Positions 7,584 through 16,161 of a stretch of 64,000 bases of DNA are shown one piece after another. This stretch comes from Serpentinicella sp031432315 (GTDB taxonomy: Bacteria > Bacillota > Clostridia > Peptostreptococcales > Natronincolaceae). The DNA lies in assembly GCF_031432315.1 (NCBI RefSeq), contig NZ_JAVKGO010000001.1:310001-374000 (forward strand), written 5' to 3'. The notes below the pieces were generated by a model that saw only the letters and a list, made by a program, of their open reading frames with translations, was not told where the DNA came from and did not search any database. Every line of letters begins with the position of its first letter. Within the stretch, counting starts at the first letter, position 1. The position numbers and the translations under genes are program-made.

Positions 7584-8471
7584 CTAGTATTCACGGTCAA
7601 TTAGATATTGACTTAAACTTAATAAGAAGTTAGCTTTTTCTCCATACCCTTGAAGAACGTCATGAATACTTTCAGTAAGCTCCTTAACTTTATTAATGGA
7701 AAAATCTAATCCGTACATAACAGGATAAGTAGATTTTTTCTTTTCTTCATCACTACCAACCTTCTTACCTAATTTTTCAGTATCTCCTACGACATCTAAT
7801 ATATCATCCTTTATTTGGAAGGCTAACCCTAGATTTTTCCCAACTAAGCTCATATTTTGTATATCTTTTTCAGTTCCCTGACCAATAATAGCCCCTACTT
7901 TAAAGCAGGCAGTTAGTAAAGCAGCAGTTTTGTTCATATGGATATATTCCAGTGTACTCGCATTTATTTCTTTATTTTCACTTTCTAAATCTACTATTTG
8001 GCCACCTATCATGCCATTTATTCCTGCAGCTTTTGATATTTCATACATTGCTTTAATATGAGACATTGAGTTTTCTTTATTAATAGCATTAGCGAGCATA
8101 ATCTCAAATGCATAATTCAATAAGCCATCTCCTGCTAAAACAGCTAAGCCTTCTCCGTAAACTTTATGGTTAGTAGGTTTTCCACGGCGAAAGTCATCAT
8201 TATCCATAGCAGGTAAGTCATCATGAATTAATGAATAAGTATGTATCATTTCTAAAGCACAAGCATAGGGTAAAACTTCTTCGTTGTTTGTCCCAAAAAC
8301 ATTATAGGTTCCTAAAACTATAATTGGGCGTATTCTTTTTCCTCCAGCGAATAAGCTGTACTTCATTGCTTCAATAAGTTTTTTGTTATCCGATTTCTTA
8401 AAGTCAAAATACTGATTTAGATGTTTATTCGTTAAGCTAATATAATCTTGGTTTTTTTCCTTGAAGTTCAA
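7584..8471 (-). CDS. ispA: Farnesyl/geranylgeranyl diphosphate synthase IspA
   Basis: Condenses isopentenyl and allylic diphosphates to make farnesyl diphosphate for UppS and quinone synthesis. The first aspartate-rich motif is HDDLPAMDNDD (about residue 92), and the second is QIKDDILDVVGD (about 221); GGKRIRP near 48 is the diphosphate-binding region. Length 295 is typical. The start is TTG at 8471 with GGAGG seven bases upstream. It follows xseB by two bases. The order nusB-folD-xseA-xseB-ispA-dxs is conserved in Bacillus, here interrupted by yuiD, OLE and oapA. Confidence 0.96.
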   Translation of the reverse strand: MNFKEKNQDYISLTNKHLNQYFDFKKSDNKKLIEAMKYSLFAGGKRIRPIIVLGTYNVFGTNNEEVLPYACALEMIHTYSLIHDDLPAMDNDDFRRGKPTNHKVYGEGLAVLAGDGLLNYAFEIMLANAINKENSMSHIKAMYEISKAAGINGMIGGQIVDLESENKEINASTLEYIHMNKTAALLTACFKVGAIIGQGTEKDIQNMSLVGKNLGLAFQIKDDILDVVGDTEKLGKKVGSDEEKKKSTYPVMYGLDFSINKVKELTESIHDVLQGYGEKANFLLSLSQYLIDREY

Positions 8472-8473
8472 TT

Positions 8474-8710
8474 TTATTCCTCCAATTCATCTAGGGTAAG
8501 AGGTGTTTCTGTTAATTCTTTATTTTCATCTATAATTAGTGAAATTTTATGCTCTACTTCATTGAGTTTAGAATGACAAAGCCTGTAAAGTTCAATGCCT
8601 TCTTGAAACAAGAGAAGTGCGTCATCTAATGATAACTCCTTATTCTCTAATTGCTCAATTACTTTTTCTAATTGATTCAGTGATTTTTCGTAATCCATTT
8701 TCTTCGTCAA
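8474..8710 (-). CDS. xseB: Exonuclease VII small subunit
   Basis: A 78-residue helical protein matching XseB (YEKSLNQLEKVIEQLENKEL followed by SLDDALLLFQEGIEL). With XseA it forms the single-strand exonuclease VII. I place the start at TTG 8710, nine bases after GGGAGG; an ATG five codons in is further from the ribosome site. The gene overlaps the 3' end of xseA by 56 bases in another frame, implying translational coupling that would help subunit stoichiometry. Confidence 0.94.
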   Translation of the reverse strand: MTKKMDYEKSLNQLEKVIEQLENKELSLDDALLLFQEGIELYRLCHSKLNEVEHKISLIIDENKELTETPLTLDELEE

Positions 8711-9926
8711 GTGCCTTGTCCTCCCTTATTAATTCATTTACTGTACACTTTGCATATCCATCTAAGAAATTTACAAATAAATTTTCATCAATCTGTATGT
8801 TTTTAACACTATTGACTGCTTTTTCATTTTTATCATAGACAACCGCATAACCTCTGGTAAGAATAGATAAAGGATTTAGACTATCAAGCCGCTTAGCTTG
8901 ACTAAGTAATTTATTCTTTTTGGTACTAAAAAAATAGTCCATTAATTTATTTAAATCTTTACCAATTTGATCTACATATTGCTGTTCACTAAAAACACGA
9001 TCAAAAGGGTGCCTAAAGTATTGGTTGTTTTTAATATAATCAAGATTCTTTCTATGTACATTCATTCTTTCATTCATTTTACTTATTAGTCGCTTATGTA
9101 TCCCATCAATATATGCTTGCTGCTCTTTATAGCTCGGTACAGCAAGTTCTGCTGCTGTTGATGGCGTATTCGCCCTTATATCTGCAACAAAGTCAGCTAT
9201 AGTAAAATCTGTCTCGTGTCCAACTGCTGAAATTATTGGTATCTTGCTATTAAAAATTGCTTTTGCAACAAGTTCTTCATTAAATGACCATAATTCTTCT
9301 ATAGACCCTCCACCCCTAGCAATAATAATAACATCTATATCTAATTTAGATTTGTTGATCTTGTTTATTGCTTTTGTTATCGATTCTGCAGAACCTTCAC
9401 CTTGAACAGGAACAGGATAAATTGATAATTGAACCTTAGGAAACCTTCTTAATGTTACAGTTATTATATCTCTTATTACTGCACCAGTTAACGAAGTTAC
9501 TACCCCGATTTTTCTTGGTCTAAAAGGTAAATCTTTTTTATAACTAATATCAAAGAATCCTTCCTTTTCTAACCGTTCCTTTAATTGTGTATAGGCTTTA
9601 TATAGATCACCAAGCCCTTTTTCTTCAATCTCGGAGGCATATAGTTGATATTGTCCGTCCCGTTCATAGACAGAGATATACCCACGTATAATGACAGCCA
9701 TCCCATTTTTAATTTGTATATCTAATTTTTCAGTATAAGACTTGAACATAATACAATTTATTTTTGACTGTTTATCTTTTAATGTAAAGTAAATATGTCC
9801 ACTATGATGATATTTTACATTAGATAGTTCACCTTCAATTTTTATATTATGCAAAATTGGATCGCTGACTAAAAGTCTTTTTATATAATCGTTTGCTTGA
9901 GATACACTAAGGGTTTTGATATTCAT
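8655..9926 (-). CDS. xseA: Exonuclease VII large subunit
   Basis: A 423-residue catalytic subunit. An N-terminal OB fold (LSVSQANDYIKRLLVSDPIL, HHSGHIYFTLKD) is followed by the nuclease core with GVVTSLTGAVIRDI, IIIARGGGSIEELWSFNEE and SAVGHETDFTIADFVADIRA, and then a long coiled-coil region. The C-terminus has LDSLNPLSILTRGYAVV, typical of the family. It degrades single-stranded DNA from both ends. The ATG start abuts the folD stop codon. Confidence 0.96.
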   Translation of the reverse strand: MNIKTLSVSQANDYIKRLLVSDPILHNIKIEGELSNVKYHHSGHIYFTLKDKQSKINCIMFKSYTEKLDIQIKNGMAVIIRGYISVYERDGQYQLYASEIEEKGLGDLYKAYTQLKERLEKEGFFDISYKKDLPFRPRKIGVVTSLTGAVIRDIITVTLRRFPKVQLSIYPVPVQGEGSAESITKAINKINKSKLDIDVIIIARGGGSIEELWSFNEELVAKAIFNSKIPIISAVGHETDFTIADFVADIRANTPSTAAELAVPSYKEQQAYIDGIHKRLISKMNERMNVHRKNLDYIKNNQYFRHPFDRVFSEQQYVDQIGKDLNKLMDYFFSTKKNKLLSQAKRLDSLNPLSILTRGYAVVYDKNEKAVNSVKNIQIDENLFVNFLDGYAKCTVNELIREDKALDEENGLRKITESIRKSN

Positions 9927-10778
9927 TTAAACCGCCTCTTCTGCTTCTTTCGCTGCTTTTAATGTGTTCTTCATCAACATTGCGATTGTCATCGGGCCAA
10001 CTCCTCCTGGTACTGGGGTAATATAGCCTGCTTTCTTATAACATAAATCATACTTAACGTCGCCAACTAATTTTCCATCTATCATCGATGTCCCAGCATC
10101 AATGATGACTGTGCCATCCTTAATCATATCGTCGGTTATTAGACCTGGGCTACCAACTGCTGAAATAATTATGTCACTTCTTAAACATAGTTTTTGTAAA
10201 TCTTTAGATTTCGAATGACATATTGTTACTGTTGCATTTTCATTTAGCAGCAAGTCTGCTGTTGGCTTACCAACAATATTGCTCCGTCCTACAACTAACG
10301 CTTCTTTTCCTTCTATCTCTATACCCACTTTTTTTAATAATTGTATAATACCTTTTGGTGTACAAGGAATAAAAGAAGCTCTGTTTAGTTGTAAATTCCC
10401 GATATTAACTGGATTAAAGCCATCTACATCTTTCTGAGGCAAGATACTTTCATTAATCGTAAACTCATTAATATGCTTAGGCAATGGTAATTGTACAAGA
10501 ATACCATGGATCTCGGTATCAGCATTTAATTCTTGTATAACCTGTAATAACTCCTTCTCTGTTATTGTACTATCCAATTTTATAACCCTCGAATGTATGC
10601 CAACATAATGACACATTTTTTCTTTCATATCTACATATGTTCTGGAAGCCTCATCATCACCGACTAATACAACAGCTAAACCAGGGCGTATATCCTTTTT
10701 AAATTGGTTTATATGTAATTTTATTTCCTCTATAATCTCACTAGCTATTTCTTTCCCATCTATAATTTTTGCCCCCAC
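9927..10778 (-). CDS. folD: Bifunctional methylenetetrahydrofolate dehydrogenase/cyclohydrolase FolD
   Basis: Interconverts methylene-, methenyl- and formyl-tetrahydrofolate for purine, thymidylate and formyl-methionine synthesis. Length 283 is typical. Visible motifs: YVDMKEKMCHYVGI with the catalytic Lys, ILVQLPLPKHI, DGFNPVNIG, the NADP-binding VVGRSNIVGKPTADLL and the end signature PVPGGVGPMTIAML. The start is GTG at 10778 preceded by AGGGGAG. It lies five bases after nusB. Confidence 0.97.
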   Translation of the reverse strand: MGAKIIDGKEIASEIIEEIKLHINQFKKDIRPGLAVVLVGDDEASRTYVDMKEKMCHYVGIHSRVIKLDSTITEKELLQVIQELNADTEIHGILVQLPLPKHINEFTINESILPQKDVDGFNPVNIGNLQLNRASFIPCTPKGIIQLLKKVGIEIEGKEALVVGRSNIVGKPTADLLLNENATVTICHSKSKDLQKLCLRSDIIISAVGSPGLITDDMIKDGTVIIDAGTSMIDGKLVGDVKYDLCYKKAGYITPVPGGVGPMTIAMLMKNTLKAAKEAEEAV

Positions 10779-10783
10779 TTTAA

Positions 10784-11185
10784 TTACTCCCCTTTTTCTA
10801 CAAGTTTACCAAGTATTCCATTAATGAATGAGCTTGAATCATCAGTACTAAACTTCTTTCCCAACTCTAAAGCTTCATTTATTGAAACATTTACAGGAAT
10901 ATCTTCTAAATAATTTATTTCTGTAACTGCTAGTCTTAAAATCGCTAAATCAACTTTAGCTATTCTATCAAATTCCCAGCTAACAGCCACTTTTTTTAAT
11001 AGATCATCTATATTTTCTTTATTATTTAAAAAAGCATCAATAAGAGATTTTATGTATTCTTTTTGATTCCCAACATATAACTCATCATTTATGAAACGAT
11101 CAGCAATACGTTTATCAAAGTTTTTATTAATGTTCATTTCAAACAATATCTGCATGCATGTTTCCCTAGCTAATCTTCTATTCAT
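10784..11185 (-). CDS. nusB: Transcription antitermination factor NusB
   Basis: All-helical RNA-binding protein that with NusE (S10) binds boxA and supports antitermination on rRNA operons. The sequence RRLARETCMQILFEMNINK and the end FINGILGKLVEKGE are typical. The ATG at 11185 is chosen because AGGAGGT lies six bases before it; an in-frame ATG 33 bases further upstream has no ribosome site. Length is then 133 residues, normal for NusB. It heads the nusB-folD-xseA-xseB-ispA group. Confidence 0.95.
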   Translation of the reverse strand: MNRRLARETCMQILFEMNINKNFDKRIADRFINDELYVGNQKEYIKSLIDAFLNNKENIDDLLKKVAVSWEFDRIAKVDLAILRLAVTEINYLEDIPVNVSINEALELGKKFSTDDSSSFINGILGKLVEKGE

Positions 11186-11299
11186 TTGCTTACCTCCTAA
11201 AGTAAATGCTATCCGCATTATTTCCTAATTCTAACTTTTTAATCCAACACTTAAACTCAAACGCTTAACCATTTTATATAGTAGCAACTCGTATATAAC

Positions 11300-11334
11300 A
11301 TAACTAACCCTCTTTGATTGAGAGGGTTAGTTAT
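11300..11334. repeat. 14-bp perfect inverted repeat between the Asp23 gene and nusB
   Basis: ATAACTAACCCTCT at 11300-11313 is the exact reverse complement of 11321-11334, with a seven-base loop. It lies 20 bases after the stop of the Asp23-family gene. The T run expected of a strong terminator is absent on both sides, so it is a partial terminator, an RNA-stabilising hairpin or an operator. Confidence 0.6.
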
Positions 11335-11353
11335 TAATACTATATTTAACTAA

Positions 11354-11722
11354 TTAATTACTCTTTGATTCTTGCGGAAAGTTTACACCCTGAACATGGA
11401 TATTTACTTCCGTAGCCTTAATACCAATCATCGTTTCTACTACTTTTTTTACATTGCTTTGTATATCCCAAGCAATATCAGGTATTTTTGTACCATAATC
11501 AACAATGATATATAGATCAATTGCAACTTCATTGCTAGAAATTTCCAACTTAACACCTTTAGATAAGCTTCTCTTTCCCAACTTTTCTGCAATTCCATTT
11601 GCAAGTCCGCCACTCATTCCTGCTACTCCTGCTACTTCAGTTGCTGCTAACCCAACTATCGTTGCTACAACCTCTTCTGCAATCTTTACTTCTCCATGTT
11701 CTAAAGTATTTATAGCATCCAC
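11354..11722 (-). CDS. yqhY: Asp23/Gls24 envelope-stress family protein (YqhY-like)
   Basis: A 122-residue protein with the Asp23 core: GEVKIAEEVVATIVGLAATE near the N-terminus, GVKLEISSNEVAIDLYIIVD in the centre and a final valine-rich helix. No signal peptide or membrane segment is seen. In Bacillus subtilis YqhY is encoded between accBC and nusB and affects acetyl-CoA carboxylase activity; here it lies between spoIIIAH and nusB with no acc genes, a usual clostridial reduction. ATG start follows GGAGGG. Confidence 0.9.
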   Translation of the reverse strand: MDAINTLEHGEVKIAEEVVATIVGLAATEVAGVAGMSGGLANGIAEKLGKRSLSKGVKLEISSNEVAIDLYIIVDYGTKIPDIAWDIQSNVKKVVETMIGIKATEVNIHVQGVNFPQESKSN

Positions 11723-11792
11723 ATTATTCCCTCCAATAACTACAATAAACTACAAGTATTATACCAAATTTAAATCATATTTACAAACAATT

Positions 11793-12518
11793 CTATTTTT
11801 TATTCATTATAATTACGTTATCTAAAGGAATTGTACTTGCTTCTCTCCTAATTACATCTAAAATCTGAGCAACATCTTTTTCATTTAATGAAGTAGCGTG
11901 GACAACTGTACTAATCGAATCATCCGTTAAGTAAACAAGTGCATCATTAAAACCTTTTGCCTTTATCATATTTTCAATAACTACTTCTCTGTCAACGTTA
12001 GAAATTACACTTAACTTTAAATCCTCAGCTTGACTTTTCATCTCCGCACTCGTAGTTTCATCTACTATGATTTGATTTAAATGGCTGATCATTTCACTTC
12101 TTGTCTTGTCTCTTTCGATACGTCCCTCTATAAAGTAAGCACTGCTTTGCATCATCTCTTGGCTAGTAATTGATTCCGATAGATTTGTAGAAGCCTCTTG
12201 TGTTAATTCTAACATTCGACCTTCATCTCTACTGTCTACTACTGCTACTTCTTTATCACTTAATTCATTATCATCTGGCTCCTCTTCGCTGTCATTTTCA
12301 AGTATTACACTATCATCTTCAAAGAATACATCTTCATCGTTTAATAAGTCCGACAACATGCCGCTTTCTTCCATCATTGATAATTTATACTGCTCTAATT
12401 CGCTCGATGTTTGTAATAATGACTCTTTGTTGAGGTTATAATTAACATAACCAATTAAACATAACATCATTACTAAAGAAAATATTACAAAATTTTTTTT
12501 CCTTTTTTCAGTACTCAT
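11793..12518 (-). CDS. spoIIIAH: Stage III sporulation protein AH
   Basis: Mother-cell membrane protein whose C-terminal YscJ/FliF-like domain binds forespore SpoIIQ and forms a ring of the SpoIIIA-SpoIIQ channel. The single membrane segment is at about 10-26 (FVIFSLVMMLCLIGYVN). A very acidic Ser/Asp/Glu linker covers about 50-110. The C-terminal domain (EMKSQAEDLKLSVISNVDRE, IENMIKAKGFNDALVYLTDD) is the recognition region. Length 241. Last gene of the spoIIIA operon; ATG follows GGGGGAG. Confidence 0.94.
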   Translation of the reverse strand: MSTEKRKKNFVIFSLVMMLCLIGYVNYNLNKESLLQTSSELEQYKLSMMEESGMLSDLLNDEDVFFEDDSVILENDSEEEPDDNELSDKEVAVVDSRDEGRMLELTQEASTNLSESITSQEMMQSSAYFIEGRIERDKTRSEMISHLNQIIVDETTSAEMKSQAEDLKLSVISNVDREVVIENMIKAKGFNDALVYLTDDSISTVVHATSLNEKDVAQILDVIRREASTIPLDNVIIMNKK

Positions 12519-12548
12519 ATATTCTCCCCCTTATATCATTGTTAGTGG

Positions 12549-13139
12549 TTATTTAGGATAAATTTGCACCTTATGACCAGGTACTTGTAATACTGTCTTA
12601 ACAGCATCATAGAGTTTAGACTTAACTACTATATTTTCTGCCCCTTCTGCAACTACAATAACACCATTTACATTTGGTTTTATCTCTTTAAGTACTAAGG
12701 GAGATTGTGATTGACTATCATTTGATGTAACTACGGTTTGTGTGTCACTTTGTGATAGTACTGTTCGAGTCCCTCCATTAGCATCCTGTTCTTCAGTTGT
12801 ATCTTGCGTACTCACAGTATTTGATGCAGGTATGATTTCTGTCCCTGTTTCAAAAGTTACCATAACAGTAGCTTCTCCCACACCCCTGATATTTTCCAAT
12901 ATAGCCTTAAGTCTTTGCTCTATTACCTCTTCTTCTGTTTTGGGTCCATTTGTATCTTGTACGTAGACATCATCCATTGGACTTTGCATAATATCTTTTG
13001 TACTGGATCCCTTAGTCGTAAAAAGATCTCCATAGGCAATAAGTCCAATAATTAGAATAGCAACAACAACAATTATATTTGCAACATATTTTTTTGACAT
13101 AAATTGTTTTAACTTTTCCGTTAGTTTATTAAGATCCAT
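12549..13139 (-). CDS. spoIIIAG: Stage III sporulation protein AG
   Basis: Single-pass membrane protein of the feeding-tube complex; in Bacillus SpoIIIAG forms a large ring in the space between mother cell and forespore. The membrane segment is at about 20-40 (IIVVVAILIIGLIAYGDLF). The ring-building domain starts near 75 with VIEQRLKAILENIRGVGEAT and ends VVKSKLYDAVKTVLQVPGHK. A Ser/Thr/Gln-rich insert lies around 110-145. The ATG start lies inside the last codons of spoIIIAF (11-base overlap). Confidence 0.94.
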   Translation of the reverse strand: MDLNKLTEKLKQFMSKKYVANIIVVVAILIIGLIAYGDLFTTKGSSTKDIMQSPMDDVYVQDTNGPKTEEEVIEQRLKAILENIRGVGEATVMVTFETGTEIIPASNTVSTQDTTEEQDANGGTRTVLSQSDTQTVVTSNDSQSQSPLVLKEIKPNVNGVIVVAEGAENIVVKSKLYDAVKTVLQVPGHKVQIYPK

Positions 13140-13785
13140 CTACATTTCCCTCCTCACTCGTATTTTTATTTTTAATATATATATTTATATTTTCTTCTGG
13201 TAGATTATAAAACTCACTAAGATCTGTCTTTATACTTTGGCTTTTTTTATTGCTAAGTATCTTTCCCTCCCTTTCTACTTCTTGTTTCTTATTTAAATTT
13301 ATATCTATGTTAACTGTTTCAATATCATTACTGTCCTTTTTAGGGCTAGTATTTATTAAGTCTTCTACTAAGTACAATTCGATAGATTTAATTAATCCAA
13401 AATTTTCATTATCTTTATATATTTCTAATACAATTTCTTTAGGGGTAAATTCAGTAGTCTGTTTTATTCGGTTTTTCATCTGTTCTATTAAATTAGATTT
13501 ATAAATGTCTATAATTAATTGGTCTTGATTACTTTCCAGATTCTTAACTCTACTATGGGTAGTAATTGTCTCTAACTCATTTGAAGCTTGGACAACAGTA
13601 TCACTAAAATTTAAACCTCGGTTATATATATGCATCACTGGATTTAATATAACTACAATTATTAACAATCCAACAACAACATTTATATACTTTTTATTTT
13701 TATTATTTGGAATGATTATTTCTATAAAGGTTACAAAGATAATGACAGATATAATTGTAATTATCCAGTTTCTTAAAAATTCCAT
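13129..13785 (-). CDS. spoIIIAF: Stage III sporulation protein AF
   Basis: A 218-residue protein with two N-terminal membrane segments at about 7-25 and 33-50, then an extended polar domain likely on the intermembrane side. LRNWIITIISVIIFVTFIEI and the NKKYINVVVGLLIIVVILNP region are typical of SpoIIIAF. The polar domain is Lys/Asn-rich and poorly conserved. It starts six bases after spoIIIAE and overlaps spoIIIAG. Confidence 0.93.
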   Translation of the reverse strand: MEFLRNWIITIISVIIFVTFIEIIIPNNKNKKYINVVVGLLIIVVILNPVMHIYNRGLNFSDTVVQASNELETITTHSRVKNLESNQDQLIIDIYKSNLIEQMKNRIKQTTEFTPKEIVLEIYKDNENFGLIKSIELYLVEDLINTSPKKDSNDIETVNIDINLNKKQEVEREGKILSNKKSQSIKTDLSEFYNLPEENINIYIKNKNTSEEGNVDGS

Positions 13786-13791
13786 ATTTTA

Positions 13792-14970
13792 TCACCTCAT
13801 CATGACAGTTATATTACTCGTACTTACAATTATTGTTATTGTTATAAAGAAAATAATTGCCACAGATGTAATTGTTGCAAAGAGAAGGACTAAAGATCCG
13901 CTCATCTCATTTAAACACTTCACTAAATTGTTTTGAGATAATGGTTCAATTACTGCAGCACATAGTTTATATATAACTATTAGCGCTATTATTTTGATAA
14001 TCGGTAATAGACAAATTAGAAAAATTGTTATAAATCCAATAGCGCCTAAAGCATTTTTTAATATTAATGAGCATCCTATAACAGTATCCATTGCATCTGC
14101 TAAAAAACCACCTACGATCGGGATAAATTTGTCAACTGCAAACTTAGCAGTACGTATGGTTACTCCATCAACTGTGGATGATGTTAACCCTTGTACAGAA
14201 ATAACACCAACAAAAATAGTAAATATAAATCCCAATATAACTGCTGCAATTTGTTTTAAAAATGTTGCTAGTTTTGATACTTGTATTTTAGTTGAAAAAT
14301 TATTAACAATTGATAAAACCGCTGAAAATAATATTAGAGGTAATACTACATTTTTTATTATTGTTCCTATAAAACCTATTGCGCCTAATAAAAAAGGATG
14401 TAAAAAAGCAGATGAAGCAATACCCCCTACTGCTAAAAGCATGGCAAGTAATATTGGTAATAAAACTTGCATAAAAGTAACCATTGTATCTATTGTTTCA
14501 CTAGCTAAGTTAACAGCTATATAAAAGCTTCTTATTGTTAAACTGCCTATAACTAAGTAACATACGTTATATGCTAGCTTCCCTACTGCATCATTTTCAA
14601 ATGCACTCTGCAAATTACTTAAGATTCCACAAATTACTGATAGAATTACTATTTGTCCAAGCAATTTCCAGTTTGCTACTATTTCTCTAAAAAGATACTG
14701 TAAGCTACTATTAATAATTTCTCTAAAAGATACGATTTCTTCCCCTCTAATTAGCTTTAATAAAAAATTTCTTATTTCAAGTTGTGGTACTAAATCATTT
14801 AGATCATGACTTACCCCATCTAAAATTTCTTGCAGCTCCTCGGTTTCTATATCATCCATTTGGTTAATAATGATTTCTTCAGGATTAATTATTCTGCTAC
14901 TTTCTTCGGCATGTACAGAAAAAGGGAATACAATATAAAAGATTATAATAAAACTTACTAGTTTCTTCAT
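13792..14970 (-). CDS. spoIIIAE: Stage III sporulation protein AE
   Basis: Polytopic membrane protein of 392 residues with a cleavable-looking signal peptide (KKLVSFIIIFYIVFPFSVHA, cut near 21), a polar extracytoplasmic region to about 100, then about six to eight membrane segments. The central GGIASSAFLHPFLLGAIGFI and PIVGGFLADAMDTVIGCSL are family signatures. It is thought to form the membrane pore of the SpoIIIA complex with AC, AD and AB. ATG start after GGATGTG. Confidence 0.95.
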   Translation of the reverse strand: MKKLVSFIIIFYIVFPFSVHAEESSRIINPEEIIINQMDDIETEELQEILDGVSHDLNDLVPQLEIRNFLLKLIRGEEIVSFREIINSSLQYLFREIVANWKLLGQIVILSVICGILSNLQSAFENDAVGKLAYNVCYLVIGSLTIRSFYIAVNLASETIDTMVTFMQVLLPILLAMLLAVGGIASSAFLHPFLLGAIGFIGTIIKNVVLPLILFSAVLSIVNNFSTKIQVSKLATFLKQIAAVILGFIFTIFVGVISVQGLTSSTVDGVTIRTAKFAVDKFIPIVGGFLADAMDTVIGCSLILKNALGAIGFITIFLICLLPIIKIIALIVIYKLCAAVIEPLSQNNLVKCLNEMSGSLVLLFATITSVAIIFFITITIIVSTSNITVMMR

Positions 14971-14987
14971 AGATTCACATCCTCATC

Positions 14988-15374
14988 TTACGGTACAATA
15001 TTTACAATCAGGTCCATAAGAGAAACTAAAATAGGCACAGATAAAAACATAATTAAAATTTTACCAGCGAACTCTATTTTACTAGCAATAACTCCTTCAC
15101 CAGCATCTTTACAGATTTGCGCGCCGAACTCAGCTACATATGCTATGCCAATAATCTTAATAATTGTTGATAGATAAATCTCCTCAATTTGTATACTGCT
15201 AGCAAGTTGGTCTAAAACTACAAATACTGCTTGCAGGCGGGAAATAACAAACATAAAGATGAAAATTCCAGCTACAACACTTATATACATACCAATCTCT
15301 GGACTTTGTTTCTTCACTAATACAGATAGGATCGTTGCTATAAACCCAATTGCAACAATTTGAAAAATTTCCAT
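14988..15374 (-). CDS. spoIIIAD: Stage III sporulation protein AD
   Basis: Small membrane protein (128 residues) with about four hydrophobic segments. The text VVKIIGIAYVAEFGAQICKD-like stretch near 75-93 (IIKIIGIAYVAEFGAQICKD) and GEGVIASKIEFAGKILIMFL identify SpoIIIAD. It is related to SpoIIIAC and thought to sit in the mother-cell membrane export apparatus. ATG follows AAGGAAGTGA; 12 bases separate it from spoIIIAC. Confidence 0.95.
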   Translation of the reverse strand: MEIFQIVAIGFIATILSVLVKKQSPEIGMYISVVAGIFIFMFVISRLQAVFVVLDQLASSIQIEEIYLSTIIKIIGIAYVAEFGAQICKDAGEGVIASKIEFAGKILIMFLSVPILVSLMDLIVNIVP

Positions 15375-15386
15375 ATAATCACTTCC

Positions 15387-15590
15387 TTAATATAACTGAA
15401 ACATGGTTTTAACCGTATCAAATAAGTGACTGATCATATTAATAACAATCATTAATACAACAACAATCCCTACTAAGGTTGTCATCATTGCTTGTTCTTC
15501 TCTACCTGCTCTTATTAGTACTTGATTTAAGACAGATACTAATATTCCAATAGCTGCAATCTTAAAAATCATGTCAACATCGATAATCAT
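15387..15590 (-). CDS. spoIIIAC: Stage III sporulation protein AC
   Basis: A 67-residue protein with two membrane segments (about 7-28 and 36-56). The text IAAIGILVSVLNQVLIRAGR and TTLVGIVVVLMIVINMISHL is diagnostic of SpoIIIAC. It resembles the small export-gate subunits of type III secretion systems. ATG follows GGGGGAAAAAC. Confidence 0.95.
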   Translation of the reverse strand: MIIDVDMIFKIAAIGILVSVLNQVLIRAGREEQAMMTTLVGIVVVLMIVINMISHLFDTVKTMFQLY

Positions 15591-15633
15591 GTTTTTCCCC
15601 CTCTTCCTTTACAGTGTGTAGTGTTTATTTATA

Positions 15634-16155
15634 TTAAAAAAATAATATTACAATCGTTACTCCGAATAAGAAGCCCAAGTTTTTACAAAGTTTTACATTG
15701 TTATTTTGAGCCAGTATTGCGGCTTCGTAATTTCTTTTTATTTCTTCCATGGCAAGCCTTATATGCTTCACTTGATCCTCTATGTCCGATGTTCCTAAAT
15801 TGTTTCCTAATTGAACTAATAGTTCGATATCATCAGCACTTAATACTGTATTTTTTGTCTCTATGTGTATTGCTTCTTTCCATGCGTTAAAAAATGTACT
15901 CCCATCCTTTTTATCAAGTATATCTACGGTTTTAGAAAACACTCTATTTATATCTTGGTTATCCCGTGTAGATATTTTTCTTAATAAAAAGGGTAGCGGT
16001 GTAGCACAATACACAATTTCAGATTCTAATGTTTGAAGCGTTCCGATAATATTGTTTAATGATTTAGTTCTTTGGATATATGCATTCGCATAAATAATGC
16101 CTATAAGTGTACTGCCTACTACAATCAATATAGAAAGTATCATTTTTATCATCAT
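15634..16155 (-). CDS. spoIIIAB: Stage III sporulation protein AB
   Basis: A 173-residue protein with N- and C-terminal membrane helices (about 3-23 and 155-173) flanking a helical soluble domain. TLESEIVYCATPLPFLLRKI and NLGTSDIEDQVKHIRLAMEE fit the family, which resembles GspF-type membrane platforms that couple to the ATPase SpoIIIAA. ATG start after AGGGTGA; six bases separate it from spoIIIAA. Confidence 0.94.
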   Translation of the reverse strand: MMIKMILSILIVVGSTLIGIIYANAYIQRTKSLNNIIGTLQTLESEIVYCATPLPFLLRKISTRDNQDINRVFSKTVDILDKKDGSTFFNAWKEAIHIETKNTVLSADDIELLVQLGNNLGTSDIEDQVKHIRLAMEEIKRNYEAAILAQNNNVKLCKNLGFLFGVTIVILFF

Positions 16156-16161
16156 GAAAAA

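Noticed and set aside
8698..8700. ATG as the xseB start
   Set aside because: It lies 21 bases from the GGGAGG ribosome site, while the TTG at 8710 is nine bases from it.
13994..14524. 176-codon open frame on the plus strand
   Set aside because: Lies opposite the membrane segments of spoIIIAE; no ribosome site and no family resemblance.
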